Of a stretch of 64,000 nt of DNA, positions 17,757 through 28,777 are shown piece after piece. The stretch comes from Hydrogenophaga crocea (GTDB lineage: Bacteria; Pseudomonadota; Gammaproteobacteria; Burkholderiales; Burkholderiaceae_C): contig NZ_CP049989.1 in the NCBI RefSeq assembly GCF_011388215.1, positions 2,666,001-2,730,000 on the forward strand, read 5' to 3'. How positions within the stretch are numbered: position 1 is the first letter of the stretch; every line of letters begins with the position of its first letter. The notes beneath the pieces were generated by a model, which saw only the letters and a program-made list of their open reading frames with translations, ran no database searches and was not told where the DNA came from. A program made the position numbers and the translations under genes.

Positions 17757-19585
17757 AGACCGCCCTCCAGGCTCATGCCCTGCTGCTCGGCCCGTTCGCG
17801 CACCGCGGCCACGAAGGCCTCGGCGCGGGCCACGTAGTTGCGGAACTGATCGAGGCTCGCGCAGGCCGGCGACATCAGCACCGCGTCGCCCGCGTGCGCG
17901 CGTTCGGCCGCCAGCGGCACCGCCGCGGCCAGCGTGCCTGCGTCGATCAGGGGCACGCCGGCGGCCTGCAGCGCATCGCCGAGCGCGGCGCGCAGCAGCG
18001 GTGCGTCGCGGCCGATCAGCACCACCGCGCGCGCGTGGCGCGCCAGCGGCTCGGCCAGCGGCGAGAAGTCCTGGCCCTTGCCGTCCCCGCCCAGGATGAC
18101 CACGAGGCGGCGCTCGGCGCCCAGGCCATTGACGGCGGCCAGCGTGGCGCCCACGTTGGTGCCCTTGCTGTCGTCGAAGTACTCAACGCCATCGATGATG
18201 GCCACCGGCTCGACGCGGTGCGGCTCGCCGCGGTACTCGCGCAGGCCGTGCAGCATGGGCGCCAGCGGCGCGCCGGTGGCGGCGGCGAGCGCGAGCGCGG
18301 CGAGCGCGTTGGCCGCGTTGTGGCGGCCGCGGATGCGCAGCGCCTCGGCGGGCATGAGGCGCTGGAAGTACACCTCTTCGTCGGCCTGGGCCTTGCCCTT
18401 GGCGCGCGTTTCGTCGAGTGCGAGCGCGCGCACCAGCCAGGTCATGCCGTTGACGGTCTCCAGGCCCCAGTCGCCGGCGCGCGTGGGCGCATCGAGGCCG
18501 AAACCCATCCAGGGCCGCGCGGGCACCTGGCGGTTGCGGTTGCCGACCTTCACCGTGACCAGCCCGGGCTTGAGGGCCATCACGCGCGGATCGTCGCGGT
18601 TGAGCACCATGAGGGCCTGGCTGCCGAACACGGCGGCCTTGGCCTGCGCGTAGGCGTCCATGCTGCCGTGCCAGTCGAGGTGGTCTTCGGTGAGGTTGAG
18701 CAGCGTGGCCGCGGTGGGCACGGCGGCCCAGGCGCCCTGCGCCGTGCCGTCGAGCTGGAAGCTCGAGAGCTCGAGCACCCAGACACGCGGCAGGTGCGGC
18801 GCGGGCGGCGGCTCGGCGGGCGGCGGCACCAGCAGGGGTTCGGCCTCGTCCTCGGGCGGCGCGGGCAGCGGCTCGTCGTCGGCCGGGGCCTCGGTGTCGG
18901 GGGCGTCGGTGTCCACCGGCAGCTCGGCCTGGGCGGGCGCTTCGGCGGGTTCGGGCGATTCAGCCGCTTCAGCCGCTTGAGCCGCTTCGCGCCGGGCCTG
19001 CTCGGCCGCGTCTTTGGCGGCCTGCTCGGCGGCCTCGGCGGCGGCGCGTTGATCGTCGGCGGCCTGCGCCACGGCCTCGGCGTCGAGCGCCTGGCCCAGC
19101 ACGTCGAGCAGCGCGGGACCGATGTTGCCGGCCACCGCCACGGGCCAGCCCGCGCGCTGCAGCAGCAGGCCGGTGAGCGAGGTGACCGTGGTCTTGCCGT
19201 TGGTGCCCGTGATGGCCAGCACCTTGGGCCGGTAGGGGAAGCGCTCGCGCTGCGACAGCGCCTGCAGCGCCTGGGCGAACAGGTCGAGCTCGGTGAGCAC
19301 GGGGATCTGCTGCGCCCGGGCGTGTTCGAACACGGTCTGAAGCGCCTCGGGCATCAGGCCCGGGCTGCGCGCGATCAGGGCCCAGGGCTCGCGCGCGAGC
19401 AGGGTGGCGTCGAAGGCGCCGGCCACGAAGGTGGCGCCGGGGCAGTCGCGCTGCAGCGCCTCGCGCTGCGGCGGGGCCTCGCGGGTGTCGGCCACGGTCA
19501 CGCGCGCGCCCTGGCGCACGCACCAGCGCGCCATCGACAGGCCCGAGGCGCCGAGACCGAGGATGAGGACGGGCTGGTCTGTCAT
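17753..19585 (-). CDS. murD: UDP-N-acetylmuramoylalanine--D-glutamate ligase MurD with large insertion
   Basis: Adds D-Glu to UDP-MurNAc-L-Ala in the cytoplasm. The ATP loop [11 protein letters not shown] begins at residue 127, GNIG is at 153-156 and ELSSFQLDG at 272-280. The protein is 610 residues, against about 440-500 for typical MurD. The excess is a low-complexity block at about residues 168-266, first Ala/Glu/Gln/Arg (probably helical, coiled-coil-like) then Pro/Glu/Asp-rich, placed between GNIG and ELSSFQL. The frame is continuous through it and conserved motifs lie on both sides, so it looks like an in-frame expansion and not an assembly error. Start at 19585 overlaps the mraY stop by 4 bp. 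Confidence 0.95.
   Translation of the reverse strand: MTDQPVLILGLGASGLSMARWCVRQGARVTVADTREAPPQREALQRDCPGATFVAGAFDATLLAREPWALIARSPGLMPEALQTVFEHARAQQIPVLTELDLFAQALQALSQRERFPYRPKVLAITGTNGKTTVTSLTGLLLQRAGWPVAVAGNIGPALLDVLGQALDAEAVAQAADDQRAAAEAAEQAAKDAAEQARREAAQAAEAAESPEPAEAPAQAELPVDTDAPDTEAPADDEPLPAPPEDEAEPLLVPPPAEPPPAPHLPRVWVLELSSFQLDGTAQGAWAAVPTAATLLNLTEDHLDWHGSMDAYAQAKAAVFGSQALMVLNRDDPRVMALKPGLVTVKVGNRNRQVPARPWMGFGLDAPTRAGDWGLETVNGMTWLVRALALDETRAKGKAQADEEVYFQRLMPAEALRIRGRHNAANALAALALAAATGAPLAPMLHGLREYRGEPHRVEPVAIIDGVEYFDDSKGTNVGATLAAVNGLGAERRLVVILGGDGKGQDFSPLAEPLARHARAVVLIGRDAPLLRAALGDALQAAGVPLIDAGTLAAAVPLAAERAHAGDAVLMSPACASLDQFRNYVARAEAFVAAVRERAEQQGMSLEGGL
18788..19084 (-). repeat. Low-complexity Ala/Glu/Pro-coding insert within murD
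   Basis: About 297 bp encoding roughly 99 residues, dominated by GCC/GCG, GAG and CCG/CCC codons in imperfect short repeats such as GCCGCTTCA on the plus strand. It interrupts the central ATPase domain of MurD between two conserved motifs and has the character of slippage-driven expansion. Confidence 0.7.
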
Positions 19586-20760
19586 CGCAGCTTCAGCGTG
19601 GACAGGCCCACGAGGCACAGCAGCATGGTGATGATCCAGAAGCGCACCACGACCTGCGTCTCCTTCCAGCCCTTCTTCTCGAAGTGGTGGTGCAGCGGCG
19701 CCATCTGGAACAGGCGCCGGCCTTCGCCGTAGCGCTTCTTGGTGTACTTGAAGTACGAGACCTGCAGCATCACCGACAGCGCCTCGACCACGAAGATGCC
19801 GCCCATGATGGCGAGCAGGATCTCCTGGCGCACGATGACCGCGATGGTGCCGAGCGCGCCGCCGAGCGCGAGCGCGCCCACGTCACCCATGAAGACCTGC
19901 GCGGGGTGGGTGTTGAACCACAGGAAGGCCAGGCCCGCGCCGGCCATGGCGCCGCAGAAGATCAGCAGCTCGCCCGAACCCGGGATGTGCGGCAGCAGCA
20001 GGTAGCGCGCGAACACCGCGTTGCCCGTGACGTAGGCGAAGATGCCGAGCGCCGAGCCCACCATCACCACCGGCATGATGGCCAGGCCGTCGAGGCCGTC
20101 GGTGAGGTTGACCGCGTTGCTCGCGCCCACGATCACCAGGTAGGTGAGGATCACGAAGCCGGCCACGCCCAGCGGGTAGTTCACTTCCTTGAAGAAGGGC
20201 ACGAGAAAGCCCGACTGCGGCGGCAGGTCGAGCGTGAAGCCCGACTTGACCCAGTCCATGAAGAGCTCGAAGACGCGCGCGTTGCTGGTCTCGGAGACCG
20301 CGAACACGAGGTAGAACGCGGCCACCAGGCCAATCAGCGACTGCCAGAAGTACTTCTCGCGCGAGCGCATGCCCTCGGGGTTCTTGTGCACCACCTTGCG
20401 CCAGTCGTCGGCCCAGCCGATGGCGCCGAAGCCCAGGGTGACGATGAGCACGATCCACACGAAGCGGTTGCTCCAGTTGAACCACAGCAGCGTGGACAGC
20501 GCGATCGAGAACAGGATCAGCACACCGCCCATGGTGGGCGTGCCGCCCTTGGTGATGTGGGTCTGCATCGCGTAGGTGCGGATCGGCTGGCCGATCTTGA
20601 GCGCGGCCAGGCGGCGGATGAACCAGGGGCCGGCCACCAGGCCGAGCACCAGCGCGGTAAGCGCGGCCATGACGGCGCGGAAGGTGAGGTACTGGAACAC
20701 CCGCAGGAAGCCCAGGTCGGGTGAGAGGCCCTGCAGCCAGAGGGCGATGCTAGGCAGCAT
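19582..20760 (-). CDS. mraY: Phospho-N-acetylmuramoyl-pentapeptide transferase MraY
   Basis: A 392-residue polytopic enzyme that attaches phospho-MurNAc-pentapeptide to undecaprenyl phosphate, forming lipid I. The catalytic DD motif is in GWADDWRKV, a third acid in [10 protein letters not shown], and the [11 protein letters not shown] motif sits near the C-terminus. Around ten hydrophobic segments are present. The start overlaps the murF end by 11 bp. Confidence 0.97.
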   Translation of the reverse strand: MLPSIALWLQGLSPDLGFLRVFQYLTFRAVMAALTALVLGLVAGPWFIRRLAALKIGQPIRTYAMQTHITKGGTPTMGGVLILFSIALSTLLWFNWSNRFVWIVLIVTLGFGAIGWADDWRKVVHKNPEGMRSREKYFWQSLIGLVAAFYLVFAVSETSNARVFELFMDWVKSGFTLDLPPQSGFLVPFFKEVNYPLGVAGFVILTYLVIVGASNAVNLTDGLDGLAIMPVVMVGSALGIFAYVTGNAVFARYLLLPHIPGSGELLIFCGAMAGAGLAFLWFNTHPAQVFMGDVGALALGGALGTIAVIVRQEILLAIMGGIFVVEALSVMLQVSYFKYTKKRYGEGRRLFQMAPLHHHFEKKGWKETQVVVRFWIITMLLCLVGLSTLKLR

Positions 20761-22173
20761 GGGGATGGTCCTTGTCGGGATTGTTCTGCGTGGGATCGAG
20801 CGCGCGCACGGCCTGCACCACGCGCTCCATGCGCATGAAGCGCGAGCCCTTCACGAGCACGCTGCCCACGGCGCCGGTGGCGACCTCGGCCGCCACGTCG
20901 CTGGCCAGCGCGGCCACGTCGGCCACGTGCTGGGGCGCGGACTCGCCGGCGGCCTGCAGCGCGTCGACGGCGGCGCGCATGTGCTCGCCGCTCACGCGCA
21001 CCTCGTCGATGCCGCGCGCGTAAGCGTGGCGCAGCACCTCGAGGTGGAAGGCCAGGGCCTGGTCACCGACCTCGCCCATGTCGCCCAGCACCAGCAGGTG
21101 CGGGCCGGGCAGCGTGGCCAGCACCTCGATGGCGGCGCGCACGGAATCGGGGTTGGCGTTGTAGCTGTCGTCCACCAGCGTGACCACGCGGCCACCGACC
21201 TGCAGGGCGATGGCGCGCGAGCGGCCGCCCACGGGCTCGAAGGCCTCGAGACCGCGGCGGATGGCCTCGAGCGGCACGCCGGCCGCGAGCGCGCACGCGG
21301 TGGCCGCGAGCGCGTTGCGCACGTTGTGCTGGCCCGCGATGCGCAGGGTGAGTTCGGTCTCGCCCGCGGGCGTGGCGAGGTGCAGCGCCCAGGCTTCGCC
21401 GAGCCAGCGGGCGCTGGTGGCGCGCACCTCGGCGCCGGGGTCGGTGTCGCTGAAGGCGATCACGCGGCGTGCGCCGGCCAGCTCGCGCCAGATCGCGGTG
21501 TGGGCGTCGTCGCTGGGAAAGACCGCCGTGCCGTCGGCGCGCAGCGCCTCGATGGCGGCGCCGTTCTCGCGCGCCACGGCGTCCACCGTGGCCATGAATT
21601 CCTGGTGCTCGCGCTGCGCGTTGTTGACCAGCGCCACCGTGGGCGCGGCCACGGCCGCGAGCAGCGCGATCTCGCCCGGGTGGTTCATGCCGAGCTCGAC
21701 CACCGAGCAGCGGTGCTGCGGCCCCAAGCGCAGCAGCGTGAGCGGCACGCCGATGTGGTTGTTGAAGTTGCCCTGCGTGGCGTGCGAGGCATCGCCCGCG
21801 TGCGCGCGCAGGATGCTCGCCACCATCTGCGTGACGGTGGTCTTGCCGTTGCTGCCGGCCACCGCGATCAGCGGCAGCGTGAACTGCGCGCGCCAGGCCT
21901 GCGCGAGCAGCTGCAGCGCGGCCAGGGTGTCGGGCACCTCCACGCCGGCCAGCCCCGCTTCGGCCAGGCCCGCGTGCGCGATGGCGCCCACGGCGCCCGC
22001 GGCGGCGGCCTGGGGCAGGAAGGCGTGGGCATCGAAGCGCTCGCCGCGCAGCGCCACGAACAGGTCGCCGGCCTGCAGGCTGCGGGTGTCGGTGTGCACG
22101 CGCTGCACCGGCGCGCTCAGGGCACCGACGGCGCGGGCGCCGGGCAGCGCGAGCATGAGTTCGGCAATGGTCT

Positions 22174-22177
<4 letters not shown>
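20750..22177 (-). CDS. murF: UDP-N-acetylmuramoyl-tripeptide--D-Ala-D-Ala ligase MurF
   Basis: A 475-residue Mur ligase adding the D-Ala-D-Ala dipeptide made by DdlB. The ATP loop [11 protein letters not shown] begins at residue 108, and the central-domain motif [12 protein letters not shown] and the C-terminal YNANPDS motif are present. The ATG at 22177 overlaps the murE stop by 4 bp and gives the conserved [11 protein letters not shown] beginning; the frame stays open upstream without homology. Confidence 0.97.
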
Positions 22178-23684
<1,507 letters not shown>

Positions 23685-23685
<1 letters not shown>

Positions 23686-25418
23686 CAGAACGACTCCTCC
23701 ACCGGCTCGGCCACGATCATGGGCTTGACGCTCATGTCGGGCTGCACGCCCAGGATGCGCAGCGTCTGCTGCACCGTCTCGCTGAACACGGGCGCGGCCA
23801 CCAGGCCGCCGTAGAACTGGCCGTTGCCGGGCTCGTCGATCATCACCGCCACCACGATGCGCGGGTTCTCGATCGGCGCCAGGCCCACGAAAACGCCGCG
23901 GTACTTGCCTTCGGCATAGCCCTTGCCTTCCTGCTTGCGCGCCGTGCCCGATTTGCCGCCCACCGAATAACCCATGGTCTGCGCGCGCGTGCCGGTGCCG
24001 CCGGGCTGCACGGCCAGGCCCAGCATGTCGCGCACGGCGCGGGCGTTCTGGCTGCTGAACACGCGCACGCCCTGCACGGTCGCGTCGCTCTTGAGCAGCG
24101 TGAGCGGGATCAGCTCGCCGTCGCGCGCGAAGATGGTGTACGCATGGGCGAGCTGGAACAGCGAGGTCGACAGGCCGTAGCCGTAGCTCATGGTGGCCTG
24201 CTCGATCGGGCGCCAGCTCTTGTAGGGCCGCAGCCGGCCGGCGGCTGCGCCGGGAAAGGGCACCTGCGGCTTCTGGCCGAAGCCGGCTTGCGCGTAGGTT
24301 TCCCACATCTCGCGCGGGCTCATCTGCATGGCCAGCTTGACCGTGCCCACGTTGCTCGACTTCTGGATGATCTGCGAGACCGTGAGGATGTCCGAGGGGT
24401 GCGTGTCGCGGATGGTCGAGCCGCTGATGGTGATGCGGCCCGGCGCGGTGCTGATGGGCGTGGTCGGCTTGACCATGCCCTTTTCGAGCGCCAGCGCGGT
24501 GATGAAGGGCTTCATCGTCGAGCCGGGCTCGAAGGTGTCGGTGAGCACGCGGTTGCGCAGCTGCTCGCCGCTGAGGTTGCGGCGCCGGTTCGGGTCGTAG
24601 CCCGGGATGTTGGCCAGCGCGAGCACCTCGCCGGTGCGGGTGTCGATCACGATCACGCTGCCGGCCTTGGCCTTGTGCTGGGCGACCGCGTCGCGCAGCT
24701 TCTGCCACGCGAAGTACTGCACCTTGCTGTCGATCGAGAGCTGCAGGTCGGGGCCGTCCTCGGGCGGCACCACGTCGCGCACGTCTTCCACCACGCGACC
24801 CAGGCGGTCCTTGATGACGCGGCGTGAGCCGGCCTTGCCCGCGAGTTCCTGGTTGAAGGCCAGCTCCACGCCCTCCTGGCCGCGGTCTTCCACGTTGGTG
24901 AAGCCCACCACGTGCGCGGCGGATTCGCCCTCGGGGTATTGGCGCTTGTACTCGCGGCGCTGGTAGATGCCCTTGATGTCGAGCGCGGCGATCTGGCGCG
25001 CCACGGGCTCGTCGACCTGGCGCTTGATCCAGACGAAGGTCTTGTCCTCGTCGGCCAGGCGCTTGCGCAGCTCGGCCAGCGGCATCTCGAGCAGGCGCGC
25101 GAGCTCGCGCAGCTTGGGGTGGTTCTTGTCGACGTCTTCGGGGATGGCCCAGATGCTTTGCGCCACCACGCTGGACGCGAGGATGAGGCCGTTGCGGTCG
25201 AGCACGCGGCCGCGGTTGGCGGGCAACTCGAGCGTGCGCGCGAAGCGCACCTCGCCCTGGCGCTGGAAAAAGTCGTTGCCCAGCACCTGCACGTAGGCCG
25301 CACGGCCCGCGAGCCCCGCGAACGCGAGCGCCAGGCCGGCCACGATGAACTTGCTGCGCCAGACCGGCGTCTTGCTCGCCAGCAGCGGGCTGGAGGTGTA
25401 GTTGATGCTGCGGCTCAT
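23685..25418 (-). CDS. ftsI: Septal transpeptidase FtsI (PBP3)
   Basis: A 577-residue class B penicillin-binding protein that crosslinks septal peptidoglycan with FtsW. One N-terminal transmembrane segment (about residues 22-44), a pedestal region containing the conserved RGRVLDRNG, and the transpeptidase domain with SxxK at Ser300-Thr-Met-Lys303, SSN in QKSSNVG, and KSGT in GGKSGTARKQ. Follows ftsL with a 4-bp overlap. Confidence 0.97.
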
Positions 25419-25729
25419 GGCCGGGCCTCCGCACCGGTGGCCGGCTGTGCGGGCTGGCCGCCACTGGCGCGCTCGCTCACGTACTGCGTGATGCCGGGCG
25501 ACACGGGGCGCATCTGCAGTTGGCGCGAGGCCAGTTGCTGCACGCGCGCCGACGTGGCCTGCGCGCGGCGCTGCACCACGAGCTGCTCGTGCTCCACGTC
25601 GAGCCGCTTGCCCTGGGCCTGCGCGCGGTCGAGTGCGGTGTAGAGGCGGCGCGATTCGTACTGGGTGTGCACCAGGTAGAAGGCGCTCGCGAGCACGGCC
25701 AGTAACAGCACGAGGTTGAGGCGGATCAT
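25415..25729 (-). CDS. ftsL: Cell division protein FtsL
   Basis: A 104-residue bitopic protein of the FtsQLB complex: [20 protein letters not shown] forms the transmembrane segment and residues about 27-75 a leucine-zipper-like coiled coil, followed by a Pro/Ala-rich tail. It overlaps rsmH and ftsI by 4 bp each. Short, divergent FtsL proteins are recognised mainly by this topology and position, both of which fit. Confidence 0.93.
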   Translation of the reverse strand: MIRLNLVLLLAVLASAFYLVHTQYESRRLYTALDRAQAQGKRLDVEHEQLVVQRRAQATSARVQQLASRQLQMRPVSPGITQYVSERASGGQPAQPATGAEARP

Positions 25730-26655
25730 GCGGACACCCCCACCGCGCTGCGCGTGGCCATGCGCATCACCGCGCTGCGGGCACGCGGGTTGCCTTGCAC
25801 CTCGGCCTCCGAGGGCATGAGGCGCTGCACGTCGCACAGCAGCGTGGGCGCGGGCTCGGCGAAGGGCGCGCGCCGGTCCACCACGGTGCGCGAATGGCGC
25901 GCCATGAACTGCTTCACCATGCGGTCTTCGAGCGAGTGGAAGCTGATCACCACGAGACGGCCTCCGGCCTTGAGCACGGTCAGACTGGCTTCTAGCGCCG
26001 CTTGCAGCTCTTCAAGCTCGGCGTTGATGAAAATCCGAAGAGCCTGAAATGTGCGCGTTGCAGGGTCCTTGCCCGGCTCGCGGGTTTTGACCGCGCCAGC
26101 CACGACTTCGGCCAGCTCACGGGTGGTTCGAAAAGCGCCCCGTTCCTGTCGGCGGCGATCAATCGCCTTTGCAATCGGTGCAGCAAACCGTTCTTCGCCA
26201 TAGTCACGAATGATCTCCGCCAGGGTGGATACCGGAACCGTCTCGAGCCACTCGGCCACGCTCTGGCCGCGCGTGGTGTCCATGCGCATGTCCAGCGGCC
26301 CCTCGTGGCGGAACGAGAAACCGCGCGAGGGGTCGTCGAGCTGGGGCGAGCTCACACCCAGGTCCATGAGAACGCCGTCGACCGAGCCCGCACCGAGCGC
26401 GCCGAGGGCACGAAATCCTTCGTGGCGCAGCGCCACGCGCGCATCGGCCGCGGCCAGGGCCTGCGCCTCGGCGATCGCCTGCGGGTCCTTGTCGAACACC
26501 GTCAGCCGGCCGCGCGGCGACAGGCGCTCGAGCACCGCGCGGCTGTGGCCGCCGCGCCCGAAGGTCGCGTCGACGTAGTGGCCGTCCGGGTTGATCGAAA
26601 GCGCTTGCACGGCTTCGTTCAACAAGACGGTTTGATGGGTCCATTCGGTCTGCAC
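25726..26655 (-). CDS. rsmH: 16S rRNA m4C1402 methyltransferase RsmH
   Basis: A 309-residue SAM-dependent methyltransferase (formerly MraW) modifying C1402 of 16S rRNA. The SAM-binding segment [15 protein letters not shown] and the motif [15 protein letters not shown] are both present. The start is a GTG at 26655 with a TGAGGA ribosome-binding site made partly from the mraZ stop region, giving [16 protein letters not shown]; no ATG lies nearby in frame. A roughly 240-bp internal part (25981-26220) has clearly lower GC than its flanks. Confidence 0.96.
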   Translation of the reverse strand: MQTEWTHQTVLLNEAVQALSINPDGHYVDATFGRGGHSRAVLERLSPRGRLTVFDKDPQAIAEAQALAAADARVALRHEGFRALGALGAGSVDGVLMDLGVSSPQLDDPSRGFSFRHEGPLDMRMDTTRGQSVAEWLETVPVSTLAEIIRDYGEERFAAPIAKAIDRRRQERGAFRTTRELAEVVAGAVKTREPGKDPATRTFQALRIFINAELEELQAALEASLTVLKAGGRLVVISFHSLEDRMVKQFMARHSRTVVDRRAPFAEPAPTLLCDVQRLMPSEAEVQGNPRARSAVMRMATRSAVGVSA

Positions 26656-26663
26656 CCGGGTCC

Positions 26664-27080
26664 TCAGAACGAAAAGTCCTTGAACACGTCGGGCATCTCG
26701 GCCTTCATGGCCTCGGCCTCCTGGGCCGCATAGGCCTGGGCGTCCCACAGCTCGAGGTAGGCGCCCATGCCGAGCAGCACCACGTCCTTGCTGATGCCGG
26801 CGGCAGCGCGCAGCTCGGGCGAAACGAGCACGCGGCCGGTGCCGTCAACCTCCACGTCCATGGCGTTGCCGAGGAAAATCCGCTTCCACCATTGCGCCTG
26901 CATGGGCAGGGTGGCGATGCGGCCGCTGAACTCGAGCCAGGCTTCGCGCGGAAACACCATCAGGCAGCCGTGCGGGTGCTTGGTGATGGTCAGCGCGCCG
27001 CCCAGGGCGTCACGGTGCCGGGTCGGCACGGAGAGCCGACCCTTGGCATCGAGACTGAGATTGGAGGCGCCCTGGAACAC
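26664..27080 (-). CDS. mraZ: Transcriptional repressor MraZ
   Basis: A 138-residue AbrB-like DNA-binding regulator that binds repeats ahead of its own operon and tunes dcw transcription. Two MraZ domains are recognisable ([17 protein letters not shown] and [16 protein letters not shown]). I place the start at the GTG at 27080, giving [10 protein letters not shown] as in other MraZ proteins. The frame also has a GTG at 27113, but that lies within the operator repeats and would add 11 residues not seen in the family. First gene of the dcw cluster. Confidence 0.94.
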   Translation of the reverse strand: MFQGASNLSLDAKGRLSVPTRHRDALGGALTITKHPHGCLMVFPREAWLEFSGRIATLPMQAQWWKRIFLGNAMDVEVDGTGRVLVSPELRAAAGISKDVVLLGMGAYLELWDAQAYAAQEAEAMKAEMPDVFKDFSF

Positions 27081-27104
27081 CGCGATCACCCTGGAGATGG
27101 GACT

Positions 27105-27134
27105 TTCCACCACTTAATTGCACTTTTTTCCACT
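27105..27134 (-). promoter_or_regulatory. MraZ operator: three 10-bp direct repeats
   Basis: On the minus strand AGTG recurs at exactly 10-bp steps (CACT on the plus strand at 27131, 27121 and 27111), in the pattern AGTGG-AAAAA, AGTGC-AATTA, AGTGG-TGGAA. MraZ is known to bind direct repeats with this spacing just before its gene. A TACAGT -10-like box (27132-27137) overlaps the first repeat, so bound MraZ would block initiation; no good -35 is visible. Confidence 0.7.
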
Positions 27135-27140
27135 GTAGCA

Positions 27141-27182
27141 GGAAAAAACCGCAAAGCGAGCGGTGTCGCTCGCCTTTTTTCC
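27141..27182. terminator. Bidirectional terminator between LysR gene and mraZ
   Basis: A 7-bp perfect stem GCGAGCG/CGCTCGC (27156-27162, 27167-27173; loop GTGT) is flanked by GGAAAAAA on one side and TTTTTTCC on the other, so both strands read stem then T-run. It probably ends minus-strand transcription from the LysR gene before the mraZ promoter. The rest of 27183-27338 is comparatively AT-rich and holds nothing I recognise. Confidence 0.7.
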
Positions 27183-27338
27183 AATGAAATCAACCACTTA
27201 GAGGCGATTTCGCGCAACTTTTGAAGCCAAAAAGCACATAAAAAGCAAGCACTTACAACGTGCTCTGCATGTGATGCTTCAAAACCGGAACACCCGCATG
27301 GGGTGTCCGTGCCCCGTGATGGGGCGACAGGCGGTCGC

Positions 27339-28313
27339 TCAGGCCGCTCCCGGCCCGATCGGCGAGGCCAGCGGCAGGTCCCAGGGTGGCAACTGCTCGC
27401 GCAGAAAGCCGTACAGGCACATCGCCGCCCGCGGCAGCTCGCGATCGGCGCGCTCCAGCCACATCTCGGACAGCGGCAGCGGCGCAAAGCCCTCGTCGGG
27501 CGTCAGCAAGCGCAGGCCCGCGAGGTGGCCGACGGAGGCCTTCTGGAACACGCCCACCGCGAGCCCGGCCAGCACCGAGGCCTTGAGCACCTCCACGCTG
27601 GCGCTCTCCTGCACCACCACCCAGGGCCTGCCCGCGGCGGTCAGCGCTTCCTCGGCCCAGCGCCGCAGCAGCGAGCCCGATGGCAGCACCGCCAGTGGCA
27701 GGGGGGTCTTGCGGTGCGGATCGGCGCGCCGCGACACCGCCCACACCACCGGGTCGCGGCGCAGCAGCACGCCGTGGCCCTGGCCGCTCTGGAAAGCGTT
27801 GATGGTGATGTCGAACTCCGTGCCGAGCTTGCGCTGCATCTCTCCGGCGATGCCCACCTGCAGATCGATGTGGATGGCCGGGTAGAGCGCCGAAAACTCG
27901 GCCAGCAGCGGCGGCAGCACCGCCGTGGCGTAGAAGTGCGTCGCGCCCATGCGCACGGTGCCGCGCACGATGTCCGGCTGCATCTGCGCCATCGCCTCCT
28001 GGTTGAGCGCGAGCAGGCGGCGCGCGTAGCCCAGCAGCACCCGACCGGCATCGGTAAGCCGCAAGGGCTTCTTGCGGTGCTCGAACAGATCGGTTCCCAC
28101 GCAGTCTTCTAGCCGCGAGATCTGCTGGCTGATGGCGGCCTGGGTGCGATGCAGGTAGCGGGCCGCGGCGGTGTGGCCCTCGCAGTCGACCACGGCCACA
28201 AAAGCGCGCAGCAGCTCGGGTGCGAGCAGGCGACCCCGCAGCATGTCGGCGCGCGCTGGCGGACCGGGTGGCCCCGGTGGTACCCGCGAGGGGCCGTCGT
28301 GCTGCTGATCCAT
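27339..28313 (-). CDS. LysR-family transcriptional regulator
   Basis: A 324-residue regulator: an N-terminal winged helix-turn-helix (about residues 30-90, with AARYLHRTQAAISQQISRLE) and a substrate-binding effector domain. The 23 residues before MLRGRLL are Pro/Gly-rich and may not be translated; an alternative ATG is at 28244. It is divergent from a small gene and a TauD-type dioxygenase, with a perfect palindrome in the shared intergenic region, so it likely controls that dioxygenase and itself. The effector is not predictable, though a sulfonate or related acid would suit the neighbour. Confidence 0.9.
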   Translation of the reverse strand: MDQQHDGPSRVPPGPPGPPARADMLRGRLLAPELLRAFVAVVDCEGHTAAARYLHRTQAAISQQISRLEDCVGTDLFEHRKKPLRLTDAGRVLLGYARRLLALNQEAMAQMQPDIVRGTVRMGATHFYATAVLPPLLAEFSALYPAIHIDLQVGIAGEMQRKLGTEFDITINAFQSGQGHGVLLRRDPVVWAVSRRADPHRKTPLPLAVLPSGSLLRRWAEEALTAAGRPWVVVQESASVEVLKASVLAGLAVGVFQKASVGHLAGLRLLTPDEGFAPLPLSEMWLERADRELPRAAMCLYGFLREQLPPWDLPLASPIGPGAA

Positions 28314-28349
28314 TGCGTCTCCCGCTCACCGCTGGTGTGATTTCACGGC

Positions 28350-28370
28350 TTGTTATGTCGCAGATAACAA
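28350..28370. promoter_or_regulatory. Likely LysR operator palindrome
   Basis: Perfect inverted repeat TTGTTAT-N7-ATAACAA centred at 28360, between the divergent LysR gene (ATG 28313) and the 28456 gene. It contains the T-N11-A core typical of LysR binding sites. Downstream on the plus strand, TTGCAA (28394-28399) and TAATTC (28417-28422) with a 17-bp spacer form a plausible promoter for the dioxygenase side. Confidence 0.65.
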
Positions 28371-28455
28371 CTCTTTGTTTGCCAGCGGGCGATTTGCAAG
28401 CCTAAGATCAATCCAATAATTCCATGAAATCGAGGCCCAACGCTGTCACGAATCC

Positions 28456-28770
28456 ATGATCAAAAAGGCATCCCTCTCAGCCATTCTCCTCCCCCTCCTC
28501 TTCAACCCGACTGGCGCCCAAATGGCCACCCCACTGGACCGTTTCGTGGCCAATGTGGATTTTTGCGCCTTCATGGTTTCACCGCCCGACGGTGAAACCG
28601 ACGAATTCATCGAACGCTACCAGGCGGCGCTCGGCGCGGCATTGGCAAGCCTGCTGCAAAGCCAGTCGTCCAGCCATCCCACGCAGGGCACTGTGACGCA
28701 GGCCTTGTTCGCCCTGCGGGGGCGCTGCGAAGCGACCCTGCTCCGTTTCGCCTTTCAACGCGCCACTTGA
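28456..28770 (+). CDS. Small protein of unknown function
   Basis: A 104-residue frame directly before the dioxygenase gene (7 bp apart). The first 22 residues (MIKKASLSAILLPLLF...GA) could be a signal peptide, after which the sequence is mixed, with two helical stretches and three cysteines. A second in-frame ATG at 28522 would remove the hydrophobic part. No Shine-Dalgarno is visible before either ATG. Codon use is less GC-biased than in neighbouring genes. I do not recognise it; position suggests co-expression with the dioxygenase. Confidence 0.5.
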   Translation: MIKKASLSAILLPLLFNPTGAQMATPLDRFVANVDFCAFMVSPPDGETDEFIERYQAALGAALASLLQSQSSSHPTQGTVTQALFALRGRCEATLLRFAFQRAT

Positions 28771-28777
28771 GCCGCCC

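Noticed and set aside
18788-19084. Low-complexity block in murD as a mobile element or frameshift
   Set aside because: The frame is continuous, there are no flanking direct repeats or transposase remnants, and MurD motifs continue on both sides.
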